A DNA stretch of 50,761 bases from an uncultured Verrucomicrobiota bacterium (GTDB taxonomy: Bacteria; Verrucomicrobiota; Verrucomicrobiia; Limisphaerales; CAIYYI01), in NCBI GenBank assembly GCA_903930345.1, contig CAIYYI010000679.1, positions 1 through 50,761 on the forward strand. Direction: 5' to 3'. Of this stretch, positions 36,839-44,127 are shown in pieces. Under the pieces are notes generated by a model. The model did not search any database and had not been told where the DNA came from. It was given only the letters and a program-made list of their open reading frames with translations. The translations under genes and the position numbers were made by a program. Every line of letters begins with the position of its first letter. Position 1 is the stretch's first letter.

Positions 36839-36875
36839 GATGGATGGTGGTCTGGTTGAGAGGTTGGCTGGCGGT

Positions 36876-37901
36876 TCATTCCCGGTCAAAAACAAATTGG
36901 CCGACTCGGCGGCCCATGGAACAGGAGTAATTCAGGACGGTGCCCCTCGGCTGCGCCAGGATGGTGAGCGGGGTCTTTCCAGTGACCGGCAGAACCGCCT
37001 GATAAGACAGCCCGGGGATGACCACCGACCGGGCGCAACAATTTGCCCCGCTGGTGATCCAGAGGAGCGTGACCGGCCGGCCGGCCGGAAGATGCAGCAC
37101 GGCGGGTGTGTAACCCTCGTCAGACACGTTGACCTGGCAGGGTGCGGATGGGTTGATCGCTGCCGCCATCCCCGGCATTCCCACGAGCCGGCCAACCTGG
37201 CGTGGCAGGGCCACCGGCACCCCGGCCAGGTTGAGTCCGAAGACGCACGAGACCACGCCCAAAGCGATCAGGACCAGGGCCACGAGGCGGCGGAACTGCT
37301 GCTCCAGGGCGGCTCCGAGCCGGGTGGCGGAATAGGCCACCAGAAAAAAGAGCGGGAAAGTGCCCAGGGTGAACGCGCACAGGAGGGCGGCCCCCTGGAG
37401 GGGATCGCCGGCGGCCAGGGCGGCCGCCATCATGGACTGGCTGACGCCACAGGGGAGCAGCACCGTCAGGCAGCCCAGGAAGAGCGGGGTGAGCAGCAGG
37501 GTGCCGTTTTTCGAGGTGCGGCGAATGAAGCCGGTGATTGCGGTGGGCGGCTCAATCACAAAGAACCGGAAGAGCGGGTGGACATTGAGCAGGCGCAGCC
37601 CATTGCCCAGCATGAAAAGACCGATGAGAACCATCAACCCGGCGCGCGTCCGGGGGGTGATCTGGAGGAGTGAGCCACAGGCGCCGAGAAGAAATCCCAG
37701 GGTGCTGTAGGCGACGAGCTTGGCGGAGAGAAACAGCAGAATGGGCTGGGCGATCCGGGGTGACGATCGGTCCGGACGGTTGGTTTGGAGATCCGCCTCC
37801 GCCTGGCAGGCCAGGGAGCTGGCCAACAAACCGCCTTGAACGGCCAGGCAACCCAGCCCGCCCGCCGTCAGGCCTGTAAAAAAAGCAATGCCCACATTCA
37901 T
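36876..37901 (-). CDS. TauE/SafE (UreH-like) membrane protein with C-terminal cupredoxin domain
   Basis: The protein has 341 residues. The N-terminal 220 residues contain about six helices with the family marks [60 protein letters not shown] and [20 protein letters not shown], as in the UreH/SafE transporters linked to copper and cytochrome oxidase assembly. The C-terminal 100 residues form a periplasmic cupredoxin-like domain ([53 protein letters not shown]) with Cys and Met as likely Cu ligands. Homologs often sit beside copper ATPases and HMA chaperones. It therefore probably feeds or relieves the copper handled by the ATPase-receptor fusion encoded just downstream. The preceding kinase gene ends 39 bp before it. 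Confidence 0.82.
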   Translation of the reverse strand: MNVGIAFFTGLTAGGLGCLAVQGGLLASSLACQAEADLQTNRPDRSSPRIAQPILLFLSAKLVAYSTLGFLLGACGSLLQITPRTRAGLMVLIGLFMLGNGLRLLNVHPLFRFFVIEPPTAITGFIRRTSKNGTLLLTPLFLGCLTVLLPCGVSQSMMAAALAAGDPLQGAALLCAFTLGTFPLFFLVAYSATRLGAALEQQFRRLVALVLIALGVVSCVFGLNLAGVPVALPRQVGRLVGMPGMAAAINPSAPCQVNVSDEGYTPAVLHLPAGRPVTLLWITSGANCCARSVVIPGLSYQAVLPVTGKTPLTILAQPRGTVLNYSCSMGRRVGQFVFDRE

Positions 37902-37940
37902 GATGTTAAGTCCAATGTCTCATCTTTCACGACTTGCGTT

Positions 37941-39431
37941 TCAGGTTTCCCCCATCACCCCCCACCCGTTGTCCACGGGCAGATCCACATGCACCCGGGT
38001 GTAACGGCCTGGCTCACTCTCCACGGTCAACTCACCGTGATGGTCCTTCACAATTCCGTGGCTGATGGACAGACCCAGGCCCGTGCCCTTGTCGCGCGGC
38101 TTGGTCGTGAAAAACGGATCAAATATCCGCTCGCGCACCTCCGGTGTGATGCCGGTGCCGTGATCCTCGACGCTCAGCCGGATCCACCGGCTGCCCGCCT
38201 TTTCAAACAGGCTGGACGCGACGATGATCATTTTGTCCGGATCATGGCCGGGGTAGCGCTCGTTCAGCGCGTCGCGGGCGTTGGTCATCAGGTTCATGAG
38301 CACCTGCTGGATTTGCTGGCTGCGGCATTTCAGGTCCGGCAGTTCCTCCGGCACGCTCACCTGGAGGGTGATTTGGTCGTGCCGCATCACGGTGCGGATG
38401 AGGGAGAGCGTGCGTTCAACGATATCCGTCGGGCGGGCGGGGCTGTGGGTCTGGTTTTCCACCCGCGAGAATTGCAGCAGGTTGCGCACGATGGTGGCCA
38501 CCCGCTGGGTTTCATGGATGATCTCTCTGGCGTATTCGGCGTTGCGGCTGTCCGGGGCGGAGTCGTCGAGGATCAACTGGGCATAGTTCATGGCCCCGTT
38601 GATGGGGTTGTTGATCTCATGGGCGACGCCGGAGGCGAGGGTGCCGATGGCCTCAAGCTTCTGCTGCTGGCGCAACTGGGCCGCCATCTCCCACCGTTCC
38701 TGCTCCAGGCGTTTGCGCTCATTCACCTCGCGCAGCAGCGCCGCCGCGCTCTCCTCCGCGCGATGACGCGCCACCACCGCCTCATTCATGAGATCCAACG
38801 CTGTGAAACGGGAGGCCGCCAGCGATTTGTTGGCCTCCTCCAATTCAGCCGTGCGTTCGGCCACCCGCTCCTCCAGCTCGTTTGCCTGCGATTCCAGCGC
38901 GCGCGCCTGCTGCCCAATGCGCTCGTGGGCGAGGGAGTTTTTCAAGGCCAGCGCCATCACGGGTGAAAGGTGCGTGACGATCTTCGCCGTCTCCTCAAGG
39001 CGGTCCGCTCCCGGCAAATCCAGCAACAGCAGGGTGGCCAGCAACTCGTTTCCCACCAACAGAGGGAAACGCAGCAGGGACTCGACCCCCACCCGCAACA
39101 GCAGGACGCGCAGCGGGTGCCCGGTCGGAAAATCGCCGGTCCGCAGGGGCAGGGTTGACGGGGTGCAGTCGGGACAGAACAGCCCCAGTTCATCGGGGGT
39201 GAACAGTCCCATGCGGCGGGAGGGGCAGGCATGAAGCAGTCTGTGCGCGCGGGCACCTTCCGGGTGCGCCATGAGCATCACGGTGCGGGCGCCGGTGATT
39301 TCGCGCAGTTGTTCGGTGAGCCGCTGGCCCAACTGCCCCGGATCGGTGGAGGCCAGGAGTTCCGAAAAGACTTCCACGGCCAGAAACTGATCGGCCGGGG
39401 TTGCCGGCTTGAGGGAAAGGTCGGGGTTCAT
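37941..39431 (-). CDS. Cytoplasmic GAF-type sensor histidine kinase
   Basis: The protein has 496 residues without membrane helices. An N-terminal GAF-like domain (about 15-165) contains HACPSRRMGLFTPDELGLFC and then PDC, a cluster of three cysteines that may bind a metal or respond to redox. A long coiled coil follows (AHERIGQQARALESQANELE), then HisKA with [20 protein letters not shown], and HATPase ([50 protein letters not shown]). The last 260 residues are nearly the same as the kinase end of the copper-ATPase fusion, down to [15 protein letters not shown] against [15 protein letters not shown], which shows a recent duplication or gene conversion. Its start overlaps the DUF1638 stop by 4 bp. 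No receiver is attached. Confidence 0.88.
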   Translation of the reverse strand: MNPDLSLKPATPADQFLAVEVFSELLASTDPGQLGQRLTEQLREITGARTVMLMAHPEGARAHRLLHACPSRRMGLFTPDELGLFCPDCTPSTLPLRTGDFPTGHPLRVLLLRVGVESLLRFPLLVGNELLATLLLLDLPGADRLEETAKIVTHLSPVMALALKNSLAHERIGQQARALESQANELEERVAERTAELEEANKSLAASRFTALDLMNEAVVARHRAEESAAALLREVNERKRLEQERWEMAAQLRQQQKLEAIGTLASGVAHEINNPINGAMNYAQLILDDSAPDSRNAEYAREIIHETQRVATIVRNLLQFSRVENQTHSPARPTDIVERTLSLIRTVMRHDQITLQVSVPEELPDLKCRSQQIQQVLMNLMTNARDALNERYPGHDPDKMIIVASSLFEKAGSRWIRLSVEDHGTGITPEVRERIFDPFFTTKPRDKGTGLGLSISHGIVKDHHGELTVESEPGRYTRVHVDLPVDNGWGVMGET

Positions 39432-40117
39432 AAGAATTTCTCCCGGGGTGGGCGGATTGACGCTGTGGACTCGGCCTCCAGCAGCAGGGCGAGCAGGTGA
39501 TCCAGCCCCACCGATTCAATGCGGCAGGGCAGCCCGGTGTAGGCCGCGCACTCCGCCAGCGCGGCCTGGGGCACCGGGGCCAGGCCGGTGTTCAGATAAA
39601 CCAGTTCACGGCGATGCTCCCGCATGAGATCGCGCGCCACTTCCGGCGACAAGCCGAGTTCGATCCGCATGATATCCTGCCAACGCAGCGCCCATTCGGG
39701 CAGCAGCATGAAGGCTTCCTCGCGCATCAGCTCGCGGTAGCGGGCGCGGCCCACCAACATTTGCGCGCAGTTGATGGCGTTGACCCGGCCCACCTTGAAT
39801 TGGCGCACCAGGTCCAGCATCCGGCCGCAGCAATCGCCATAAACCAAAACGAGCCGGCCCCCTTCGGGGCCGGGCTGTCCCAAAGCGGTCTCCAGCGTGG
39901 TTTGCAACTGTTGCGGGGCCATGTGCAGCATGGAGTTGAGAAACCGCAGCTCGCCGGTGATGTCGCCCCGGTGGTGGAGTTCCTCCAGCTCCGCGCGCAG
40001 CACCCCGCAACTGAGCCAGACCGTGGGGGCCGTGCCGGTGATCGTAGCGGCAGGCTTCCCAGCCTGCCGTAGCGCCCGGCTTCCAGCCGGGAGTTCATTG
40101 GAGGAGGGCGAGTTCAT
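39428..40117 (-). CDS. DUF1638 protein with a repeat-derived N-terminus
   Basis: The protein has 229 residues. From about residue 33 it follows DUF1638 (WLSCGVLRAELEELHHRG, MLHMAPQQLQTTLETAL, GRLVLVYGDCCGRMLDLVRQ, INCAQMLVGRARYRELMREE), a family often found with corrinoid methyltransferases such as glycine-betaine/methylamine systems; the CG and YGDCC cysteines are conserved and may bind metal or cobalamin. Residues 1-25 (MNSPSSNELPAGSRALRQAG, KPAAT) are encoded by a REP-like repeat shared with the transposase gene upstream, so the native start has been replaced. The stop overlaps the GAF kinase start (ATGA), and the start overlaps the transposase stop (ATGA). Function unknown; the corrinoid neighbours suggest a role in methyl transfer. 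Confidence 0.75.
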   Translation of the reverse strand: MNSPSSNELPAGSRALRQAGKPAATITGTAPTVWLSCGVLRAELEELHHRGDITGELRFLNSMLHMAPQQLQTTLETALGQPGPEGGRLVLVYGDCCGRMLDLVRQFKVGRVNAINCAQMLVGRARYRELMREEAFMLLPEWALRWQDIMRIELGLSPEVARDLMREHRRELVYLNTGLAPVPQAALAECAAYTGLPCRIESVGLDHLLALLLEAESTASIRPPREKFL

Positions 40118-40215
40118 GGGGGCGTGCGTGGGGGAGATGTTGGCCGGGCGGCAGAGATGCCGCCGGCTACGGGTGCGGGTACAGGTACCGCGACGGACGG
40201 GCGTGGGCTGGTGTT
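40044..40215 (-). repeat. REP-like repeat unit A (downstream of the RAYT gene)
   Basis: The unit begins GTAG at 40044 and contains hairpins CGGCAGGCT-TCCC-AGCCTGCCG and CCCGGCT-TCC-AGCCGGG, then an ATGA stop/start junction at 40114-40117, then GCCGGGCGGCA-GAGA-TGCCGCCGGC, and ends near GTACCGCGACGGACGGGCG. GTAG next to a hairpin is the classic REP head recognised by RAYT proteins. Confidence 0.75.
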
Positions 40216-40941
40216 CCGATCGTAAGCACTGCTCCAGCGCCAGTCTTCTGGGCGAGCGCAGAGTCGTGCTTTCACCGGGTTGTTTTCTATGTAGGCCACC
40301 AGGCGCGCCCGTTCATCATCGTTGCGGATCCAGTGGTCGTAGGATTCCGTTTGCCAGAAGGGTGCGTGCTTGCGACGCAAAATCCGATTGGCTTGGGTGG
40401 CTGTAAAGGATTTCCAACTGTGGAGAATCTGACTGATGTTGTAACCCGGATGCGGCCACACGATGGCATGAACGTGATTAGGAATAATCACCCAAGCGCG
40501 CAAGTCGTAGCGTTGGCCAACAAAGAATTTAAGCGCTCCGGCGACCATTTCTCCGATGTCTGGCTGTTTTAGCCAGCAGGCGGCGTGTCCTAAGTCGAGC
40601 AACCGGTCAACCTTTTCTGAATACCATGCCAGGAGCTGTTGTTCCTCGTGCCAGGTGAGTGGCCGCTTGTGCGCAAGAGCGTCGGCCTGGAGGGTTTCGC
40701 GTTCGTGCTTGAGCCGAAGGATTTCACTGGCAGGCAAGGAATCCGCCAAGCGAAATGTGACAAAGTAAGCGACGCCTTCGCGTTTGAGATGGGGCAAGTG
40801 CCCGCGGAAATGGAATCCAGATGCAAGGGGTGAAGGCAGGGCGACATCCGCAGGCGGTGGTGTGTTTGTAGCGGCAGGCTTCCCAGCCTGCCGTATCGCC
40901 CGGCTTCCAGCCGGGAGTTCATTGGGGGAGGGCGAGTTCAT
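40114..40941 (-). mobile_element. REP-associated tyrosine transposase (RAYT)
   Basis: The coding region has 275 residues and is flanked by REP-like units. The core (about 42-240) has the Y1 transposase fold of the IS200/RAYT group: YFVTFRLADSLPASEILRLK, WLKQPDIGEMVAGALKFFVG, the HUH motif VIIPNHVHAIVWPH, SYDHWIRNDDERARLVAYIE and NNPVKARLCARPEDWRWSSA. Residues 1-25 (MNSPSPNELPAGSRAIRQAG, KPAAT) and the last 25 are encoded by the flanking repeats. RAYTs are single-copy domesticated transposases that act on REP hairpins with GTAG heads. The gene is inserted in the same direction as the host operon and overlaps both neighbours by ATGA. Confidence 0.88.
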
Positions 40942-41058
40942 GGGGCTGGGCGTGGGGAAGATGTTGGCCGGGCGGCAAAGATGCCGCCGGCTACGGCAGG
41001 CAGGATGCCTGCCGCTACGGGTACAGGTACCGCGACGGACGGGCGTGGGCGGGTGTTC
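40868..41058 (-). repeat. REP-like repeat unit B (start of the RAYT gene)
   Basis: It begins GTAG at 40868 and has the same order as unit A, plus an additional hairpin CGGCAGGCA-GGA-TGCCTGCCG followed by CTAC. The ATGA junction at 40938-40941 supplies the RAYT start. Unit C follows directly. Confidence 0.75.
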
Positions 41059-41132
41059 GTAGCGGCAGGCTTCCCAGCCTGCCGTAGCGCCCGGCTTCCA
41101 GCCGGGAGTTCACTGGAGGAGGGCGAGTTCAT
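40938..41132 (-). CDS. Short repeat-encoded ORF bridging two ATGA junctions
   Basis: The frame has 64 codons (MNSPSSSELPAGSRALRQAG and onward, ending TSSPRPAP). It consists wholly of REP-like repeat DNA, and its start and stop are both ATGA overlaps, with the small frame 41129-41227 upstream and the RAYT downstream. The peptide probably has no function itself; its value may lie in keeping ribosomes moving through the insertion. Confidence 0.35.
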   Translation of the reverse strand: MNSPSSSELPAGSRALRQAGKPAATNTRPRPSVAVPVPVAAGILPAVAGGIFAARPTSSPRPAP

Positions 41133-41227
41133 GGGGCTGGGCGTGGGGAAGATGTTGGCCGGGCGGCAAAGATGCCGCCGGCTACGGCAGGCAGGATGCC
41201 TGCCGCTACGGGTAGCCGGGAGTTCAT
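41059..41227 (-). repeat. REP-like repeat unit C (next to the methyltransferase stop)
   Basis: GTAG at 41059 is followed by the same four hairpins and a junction ATGA at 41129-41132. The unit ends at GGGTAGCCGGGAGTTCATGG, where the last ATG (41227) overlaps the stop of the URO-D methyltransferase gene. A 32-codon frame 41129-41227 starts there (MNSRLPVAAGILPAVAGGIF). Confidence 0.7.
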
Positions 41228-42258
41228 GGGAGGGCGTGTGGGTTTCTCGCGTACTCTTCGCTGGCTGCGATCATGGCGCGCAGATTCTCCGGCGGGGCGC
41301 TCAGGGGCACATCGGCGGCGGAGTGGGAGAGGATGTAACGGCCGGCGGGCGCGGCGGCTTGCAAACAGGCCAGACTTCGCGCGCGAATCTCCGCCGCAGT
41401 GGCCGTGGGCAGGCTCAGGTTGTCCAGGTTGCCGATCAACAGGGGTTCCGGCCCCAGTGCCTGCCGGGCCGCGCCCAGATCGTCCTTCGAGCTGACCACC
41501 ACACCCACCAGTCCGGGCACGCCGGGCAGCAGGTCCAAAACGGAGCCGATGCGTCCCCCGCCATGGTGGAACACCAGCGGTCCGCGCACCCGGGCGAACA
41601 TGGTTCGCACATGGGGCATAAACCGCTCGGCAAACAAACGGCGCGGCGAGATTTCCGCTGAGGCGACGGATTCAGTGACGACCAGGCCGGTGGCGCCCGC
41701 TTCCAGCAGGGCGTTGGCCCAGGCCACGAAGAAGCGGCCGCTCCACTCCAGCATCCGGCTGGCGGCGGGCTCATCGAAGAGCACCGTCTCCAGCCAGGTT
41801 TCCAATCCCAGCACCATGGAGGGCAGCGCGCCCGGACCGGGCACCGCCGCAAACAGCGGCACCCGGCCCTGGTAAAGGCCGGCGAGTTGCCGGGTCGCCT
41901 CCAGAATGACCGGCAAGCGGGCCGTGCGGTACGGGTCGGGCAGCGGCAAGGCCATTGCGGCTGCCGCATCGCGTGCTCCCGGGCGTTTCATGTTGGGCGC
42001 CTGATCCTCGAACCAGGCCACCTCGCCTCCGAAGGCCTCGGCGAGCGCGCTATAGTCGAAAGTGGCCAGCACCAGGTCGAGCCCAAAGGTGTCCTGCACG
42101 GCCCGTTGACCGGCCACGTAAGCCCGGGCATCGCTGTAGAGGGTCCGCAGATCGGTGTGGGTGAGTTTGCCGCCATAGGCGCCGAGGACGGCGAAGACCG
42201 GCACGCGATCCGTCGGGCGGCCTTGCAGGGTGTTCATGACCCGTTCGTGGGCATTCAT
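41224..42258 (-). CDS. URO-D family corrinoid-dependent methyltransferase (MtaA/CmuA-like)
   Basis: The protein has 344 residues. The start MNAHERVMNTLQGRPTDRVP is typical for MtaA-type methyltransferases. Further blocks are AQRAVQDTFGLDLVLATFDY-like text in the same region (GLDLVLATFDYSALAEAFGG), GLVVTESVASAEISPRRLFA, PLVFHHGGGRIGSVLDLLPG, LIGNLDNLSLPTATAAEIRA and YILSHSAADVPLSAPPENLR. In characterised MtaA/MtbA enzymes a His-x-Cys zinc site binds the thiol acceptor; here the place reads HHGGG with no Cys, so the acceptor may not be coenzyme M. It overlaps the corrinoid-protein gene by ATGA, which shows they work as a pair that moves methyl groups through cobalamin. Confidence 0.8.
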   Translation of the reverse strand: MNAHERVMNTLQGRPTDRVPVFAVLGAYGGKLTHTDLRTLYSDARAYVAGQRAVQDTFGLDLVLATFDYSALAEAFGGEVAWFEDQAPNMKRPGARDAAAAMALPLPDPYRTARLPVILEATRQLAGLYQGRVPLFAAVPGPGALPSMVLGLETWLETVLFDEPAASRMLEWSGRFFVAWANALLEAGATGLVVTESVASAEISPRRLFAERFMPHVRTMFARVRGPLVFHHGGGRIGSVLDLLPGVPGLVGVVVSSKDDLGAARQALGPEPLLIGNLDNLSLPTATAAEIRARSLACLQAAAPAGRYILSHSAADVPLSAPPENLRAMIAASEEYARNPHALP

Positions 42259-42923
42259 GGCTTTGGTTCTCCTTTCGCTTCGGCCTGCAGCCGGTGCATG
42301 AGCGCGTCCACGCCGGAGGCATTCTGGACGGTGCCGTCGCCGCCCACTTCCGCGACCAGATCCGGCCGCCAGTTGAACACCGCGCCGCCGACCGCCAGCT
42401 TCAACCGGCCCTGCAGGCCCCGGGCATCAATCAGATCGCGGAGTTTGCGGATGTTCAGCGCGGTGGTCTGCATCATCGCCGAGGCGCCCACCACGCTGGC
42501 CCCCACTTCGAGCGCCTTATCGACGAACTGCTCAGGTGGCACATCATTGCCCAGATCATGAACCTCCCAGCCGGCGGCGCGCAGGAACACCCCCACGATG
42601 CGCCGCCCCAGGCTGTGGAAATCATCCTCGATGTTGCCGATGACCACCGGGGTGTTGTGGGGTGCCGTCGCCCTCTCCGTCGGCACGCAGCGCAGCAGGA
42701 CGTCTTCGGCGATCTTCGCGGCCACAAATGTTTGGGCGAGCGAGACGGAGTCCCGTCCCCATAGCCGGCCGAGCCGGACGAGTGCCGGATCGAGAATGTC
42801 GGTGATAAGGCACTCCGGGGCCATGCCTTGCGCGATGATCTGTTCGATCAGCACCGCCGCTGCCGGTCGGTCGGTGTTGATCATGGCATTAAACAGTTGG
42901 TCGGCCCAAGGTTTGGTGTTCAT
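42255..42923 (-). CDS. Corrinoid (cobalamin-binding) protein of a methyltransferase system
   Basis: The protein has 222 residues. A helical cap (about 5-90; ITDILDPALVRLGRLWGRDS, VSLAQTFVAAKIAEDVLLRC) precedes a Rossmann cobalamin domain with the lower-ligand motif D-x-H-x-x-G in IEDDFHSLGRRIVGVFL and VGASAMMQTTALNIRKLRDL, LAVGGAVFNWRPDL. This matches MtaC/MtmC-type corrinoid carriers. It passes methyl groups between a donor-specific methylase and the URO-D methyltransferase encoded immediately downstream. It is the first gene of the operon that leads on to the copper-ATPase/ethylene-receptor fusion. A 56-bp repeat lies about 120 bp upstream. Confidence 0.88.
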   Translation of the reverse strand: MNTKPWADQLFNAMINTDRPAAAVLIEQIIAQGMAPECLITDILDPALVRLGRLWGRDSVSLAQTFVAAKIAEDVLLRCVPTERATAPHNTPVVIGNIEDDFHSLGRRIVGVFLRAAGWEVHDLGNDVPPEQFVDKALEVGASVVGASAMMQTTALNIRKLRDLIDARGLQGRLKLAVGGAVFNWRPDLVAEVGGDGTVQNASGVDALMHRLQAEAKGEPKP

Positions 42924-42997
42924 GGATGTGGGTTCGGTTTCAGCCCCCCGGCAAAGCTCCGCCGCAGGGCCTGGTCATTGACACCGATTTTGGCTGG

Positions 42998-43020
42998 TGA
43001 CAGGCACAGGCTACCTGTCA
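42998..43020. promoter_or_regulatory. Inverted repeat upstream of the corrinoid operon
   Basis: TGACAGG-N9-CCTGTCA is a perfect 7-bp dyad, 75 bp before the corrinoid protein start. It could be an operator or a hairpin in the leader. I see no cobalamin-riboswitch B12 box around it. Confidence 0.4.
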
Positions 43021-43041
43021 GGACGACCATAGGTGTTGCGA

Positions 43042-43097
43042 TTTGGTTTATGGGGAAAGTCTAAGGTGATGGGGGGGGATTTGTCGAGCACGGAACG
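43042..43097. repeat. 56-bp direct repeat, copy 1 (upstream of the corrinoid operon)
   Basis: It is related to 47249-47303: both begin TTTGGTTTAT, share AAG.CT..GGTG, and end with the identical TTGTCGAGCACGGAACG. On the minus strand each lies upstream of a cobalamin-related operon, so it may be a shared promoter or operator. Alternatively it is a dispersed element, since a plus-strand gene or remnant also follows each copy. Confidence 0.55.
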
Positions 43098-43108
43098 CCC
43101 GGCCATGG

Positions 43109-43363
43109 ATGCTTGTCGCCAAGCTCAAGAAGCGCACCCTGACGAGCCTCTACAACGAGCGCCCCGCCTGGCTGGACCTCGCGCACAAAAGACTCGATGC
43201 CACAGTGGCCGCCGCCTATGGCTGGCCGGCTGACTTGCCCGACGAACGGATACTGGAGCGATTGCTCGCCTTGAATCTCGAACGGGACGCCCAGGAAACC
43301 AAGGCCGCCCTGGTGGGAAAACCCAGGATTTCACGCGAAAAAAACGAGCACGAAATGATATGA
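43109..43363 (+). pseudogene. 3' remnant of a DNA methyltransferase
   Basis: The frame has 84 codons: LKKRTLTSLYNERPAWLDLA, HKRLDATVAAAYGWPADLPD, ERILERLLALNLERDAQE. This is the conserved C-terminal tail of class I DNA methyltransferases of large restriction/BREX-like proteins ('LTNLYNxRPxWLxxAHxxLDxAVxxAYGW..DLSDExILxxLLxLNLER'). All catalytic motifs are missing, so only the end of a once larger gene remains. It points to a lost defence gene between the two cobalamin operons. Confidence 0.6.
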
Positions 43364-43471
43364 GCCAGGGCCGCTGGTGGGGCAAACATCCCCGCAGCCG
43401 GTTCCGGGGGGGCTTTCCGGCCTGTACCTGAGGTTTTTTAAGCCCCAGCGACCGTAATCCCGGCGTTTCAA

Positions 43472-44122
43472 TCAGGCGGTTCTCGGGTTTGAATCGCCGG
43501 GGCCGGCCTCGAGATCAGGGAAGTACTTCTGGGTGCATTTCGGGCACAGACCGTGGGTGAATTTGGCTTCGGAGTGCTTTTGCACGTAGCTTTCCACCTC
43601 GCTCCAATAGCCTTTGTCGTCGCGGATCTGTTTGCAGCCGGAGCAGATCGGCACCAGTCCGCTGAGCAATTTCACCTTGGCCAGCGCCGCCTCCAATTCG
43701 GTGTTTTTTTCGCGCAGCGAACGGTTCAGGCGCAGGATGCGGACATACGCATCCACCCGCGCGACCAACTCCCGGTTGGCGATGGGGCGCGCAATGTAGC
43801 CATCCGCGCCGGAGTTCAGCCCGGCTGTCTGGTCCTCGCTCAGGGTAAAGGTGCCAGAGTTGAGAATGACCAGCACATCCGCCAAGGCTGGATCCGCTTT
43901 GATTCGCTGGCATAATGCAAGGCCGTCCATTCCGGGCATGTCCCGGTCTGTCAGCACGAGATCCGGACGAAATGTCGGCATGGCCGCCATGGCTTCCAGC
44001 CCGTTGGAAGTCGCAGCAATGACATATCCCGCCTGCTCCAGTAGTCGCGCCGTGCCCCGGGCGACGTTGGCATTGTCATCCACCACCAGAATGCGGATTT
44101 CATCAGTTTTTTTTGGGCTCAT
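43472..44122 (-). CDS. Response regulator with Cys-rich C-terminal tail, no DNA-binding domain
   Basis: The protein has 216 residues from ATG 44122. The receiver has RILVVDDNANVARG and the phospho-Asp in DLVLTDRDMPGMDG. The switch Ser is in VILNSGTF, and the usual Lys-Pro is Arg-Pro (GYIARPIANREL), an uncommon change. A coiled coil (LRLNRSLREKNTELEAALAK) leads to a conserved C-terminal block LLSGLVPICSGCKQIRDDKG, YWSEVESYVQKHSE and HGLCPKCTQKYFPDL, with two CxxC pairs. That block is a common terminal module of signalling proteins and may bind metal. It is the last gene of the cobalamin-sensor operon, 5 bp after the heme-oxygenase-like gene. Confidence 0.85.
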   Translation of the reverse strand: MSPKKTDEIRILVVDDNANVARGTARLLEQAGYVIAATSNGLEAMAAMPTFRPDLVLTDRDMPGMDGLALCQRIKADPALADVLVILNSGTFTLSEDQTAGLNSGADGYIARPIANRELVARVDAYVRILRLNRSLREKNTELEAALAKVKLLSGLVPICSGCKQIRDDKGYWSEVESYVQKHSEAKFTHGLCPKCTQKYFPDLEAGPGDSNPRTA

Positions 44123-44127
44123 GGAGT

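Noticed and set aside
40044..41227. CRISPR array suggested by regular repeats
   Set aside because: Units are long (about 170-190 bp), palindromic with GTAG heads, have no unique spacers, and surround a RAYT gene, which fits REP elements.
42924..43041. Possible cobalamin riboswitch before the corrinoid operon
   Set aside because: No B12 box (GCCACTG-type) or matching fold could be seen; only a 7-bp inverted repeat is present.
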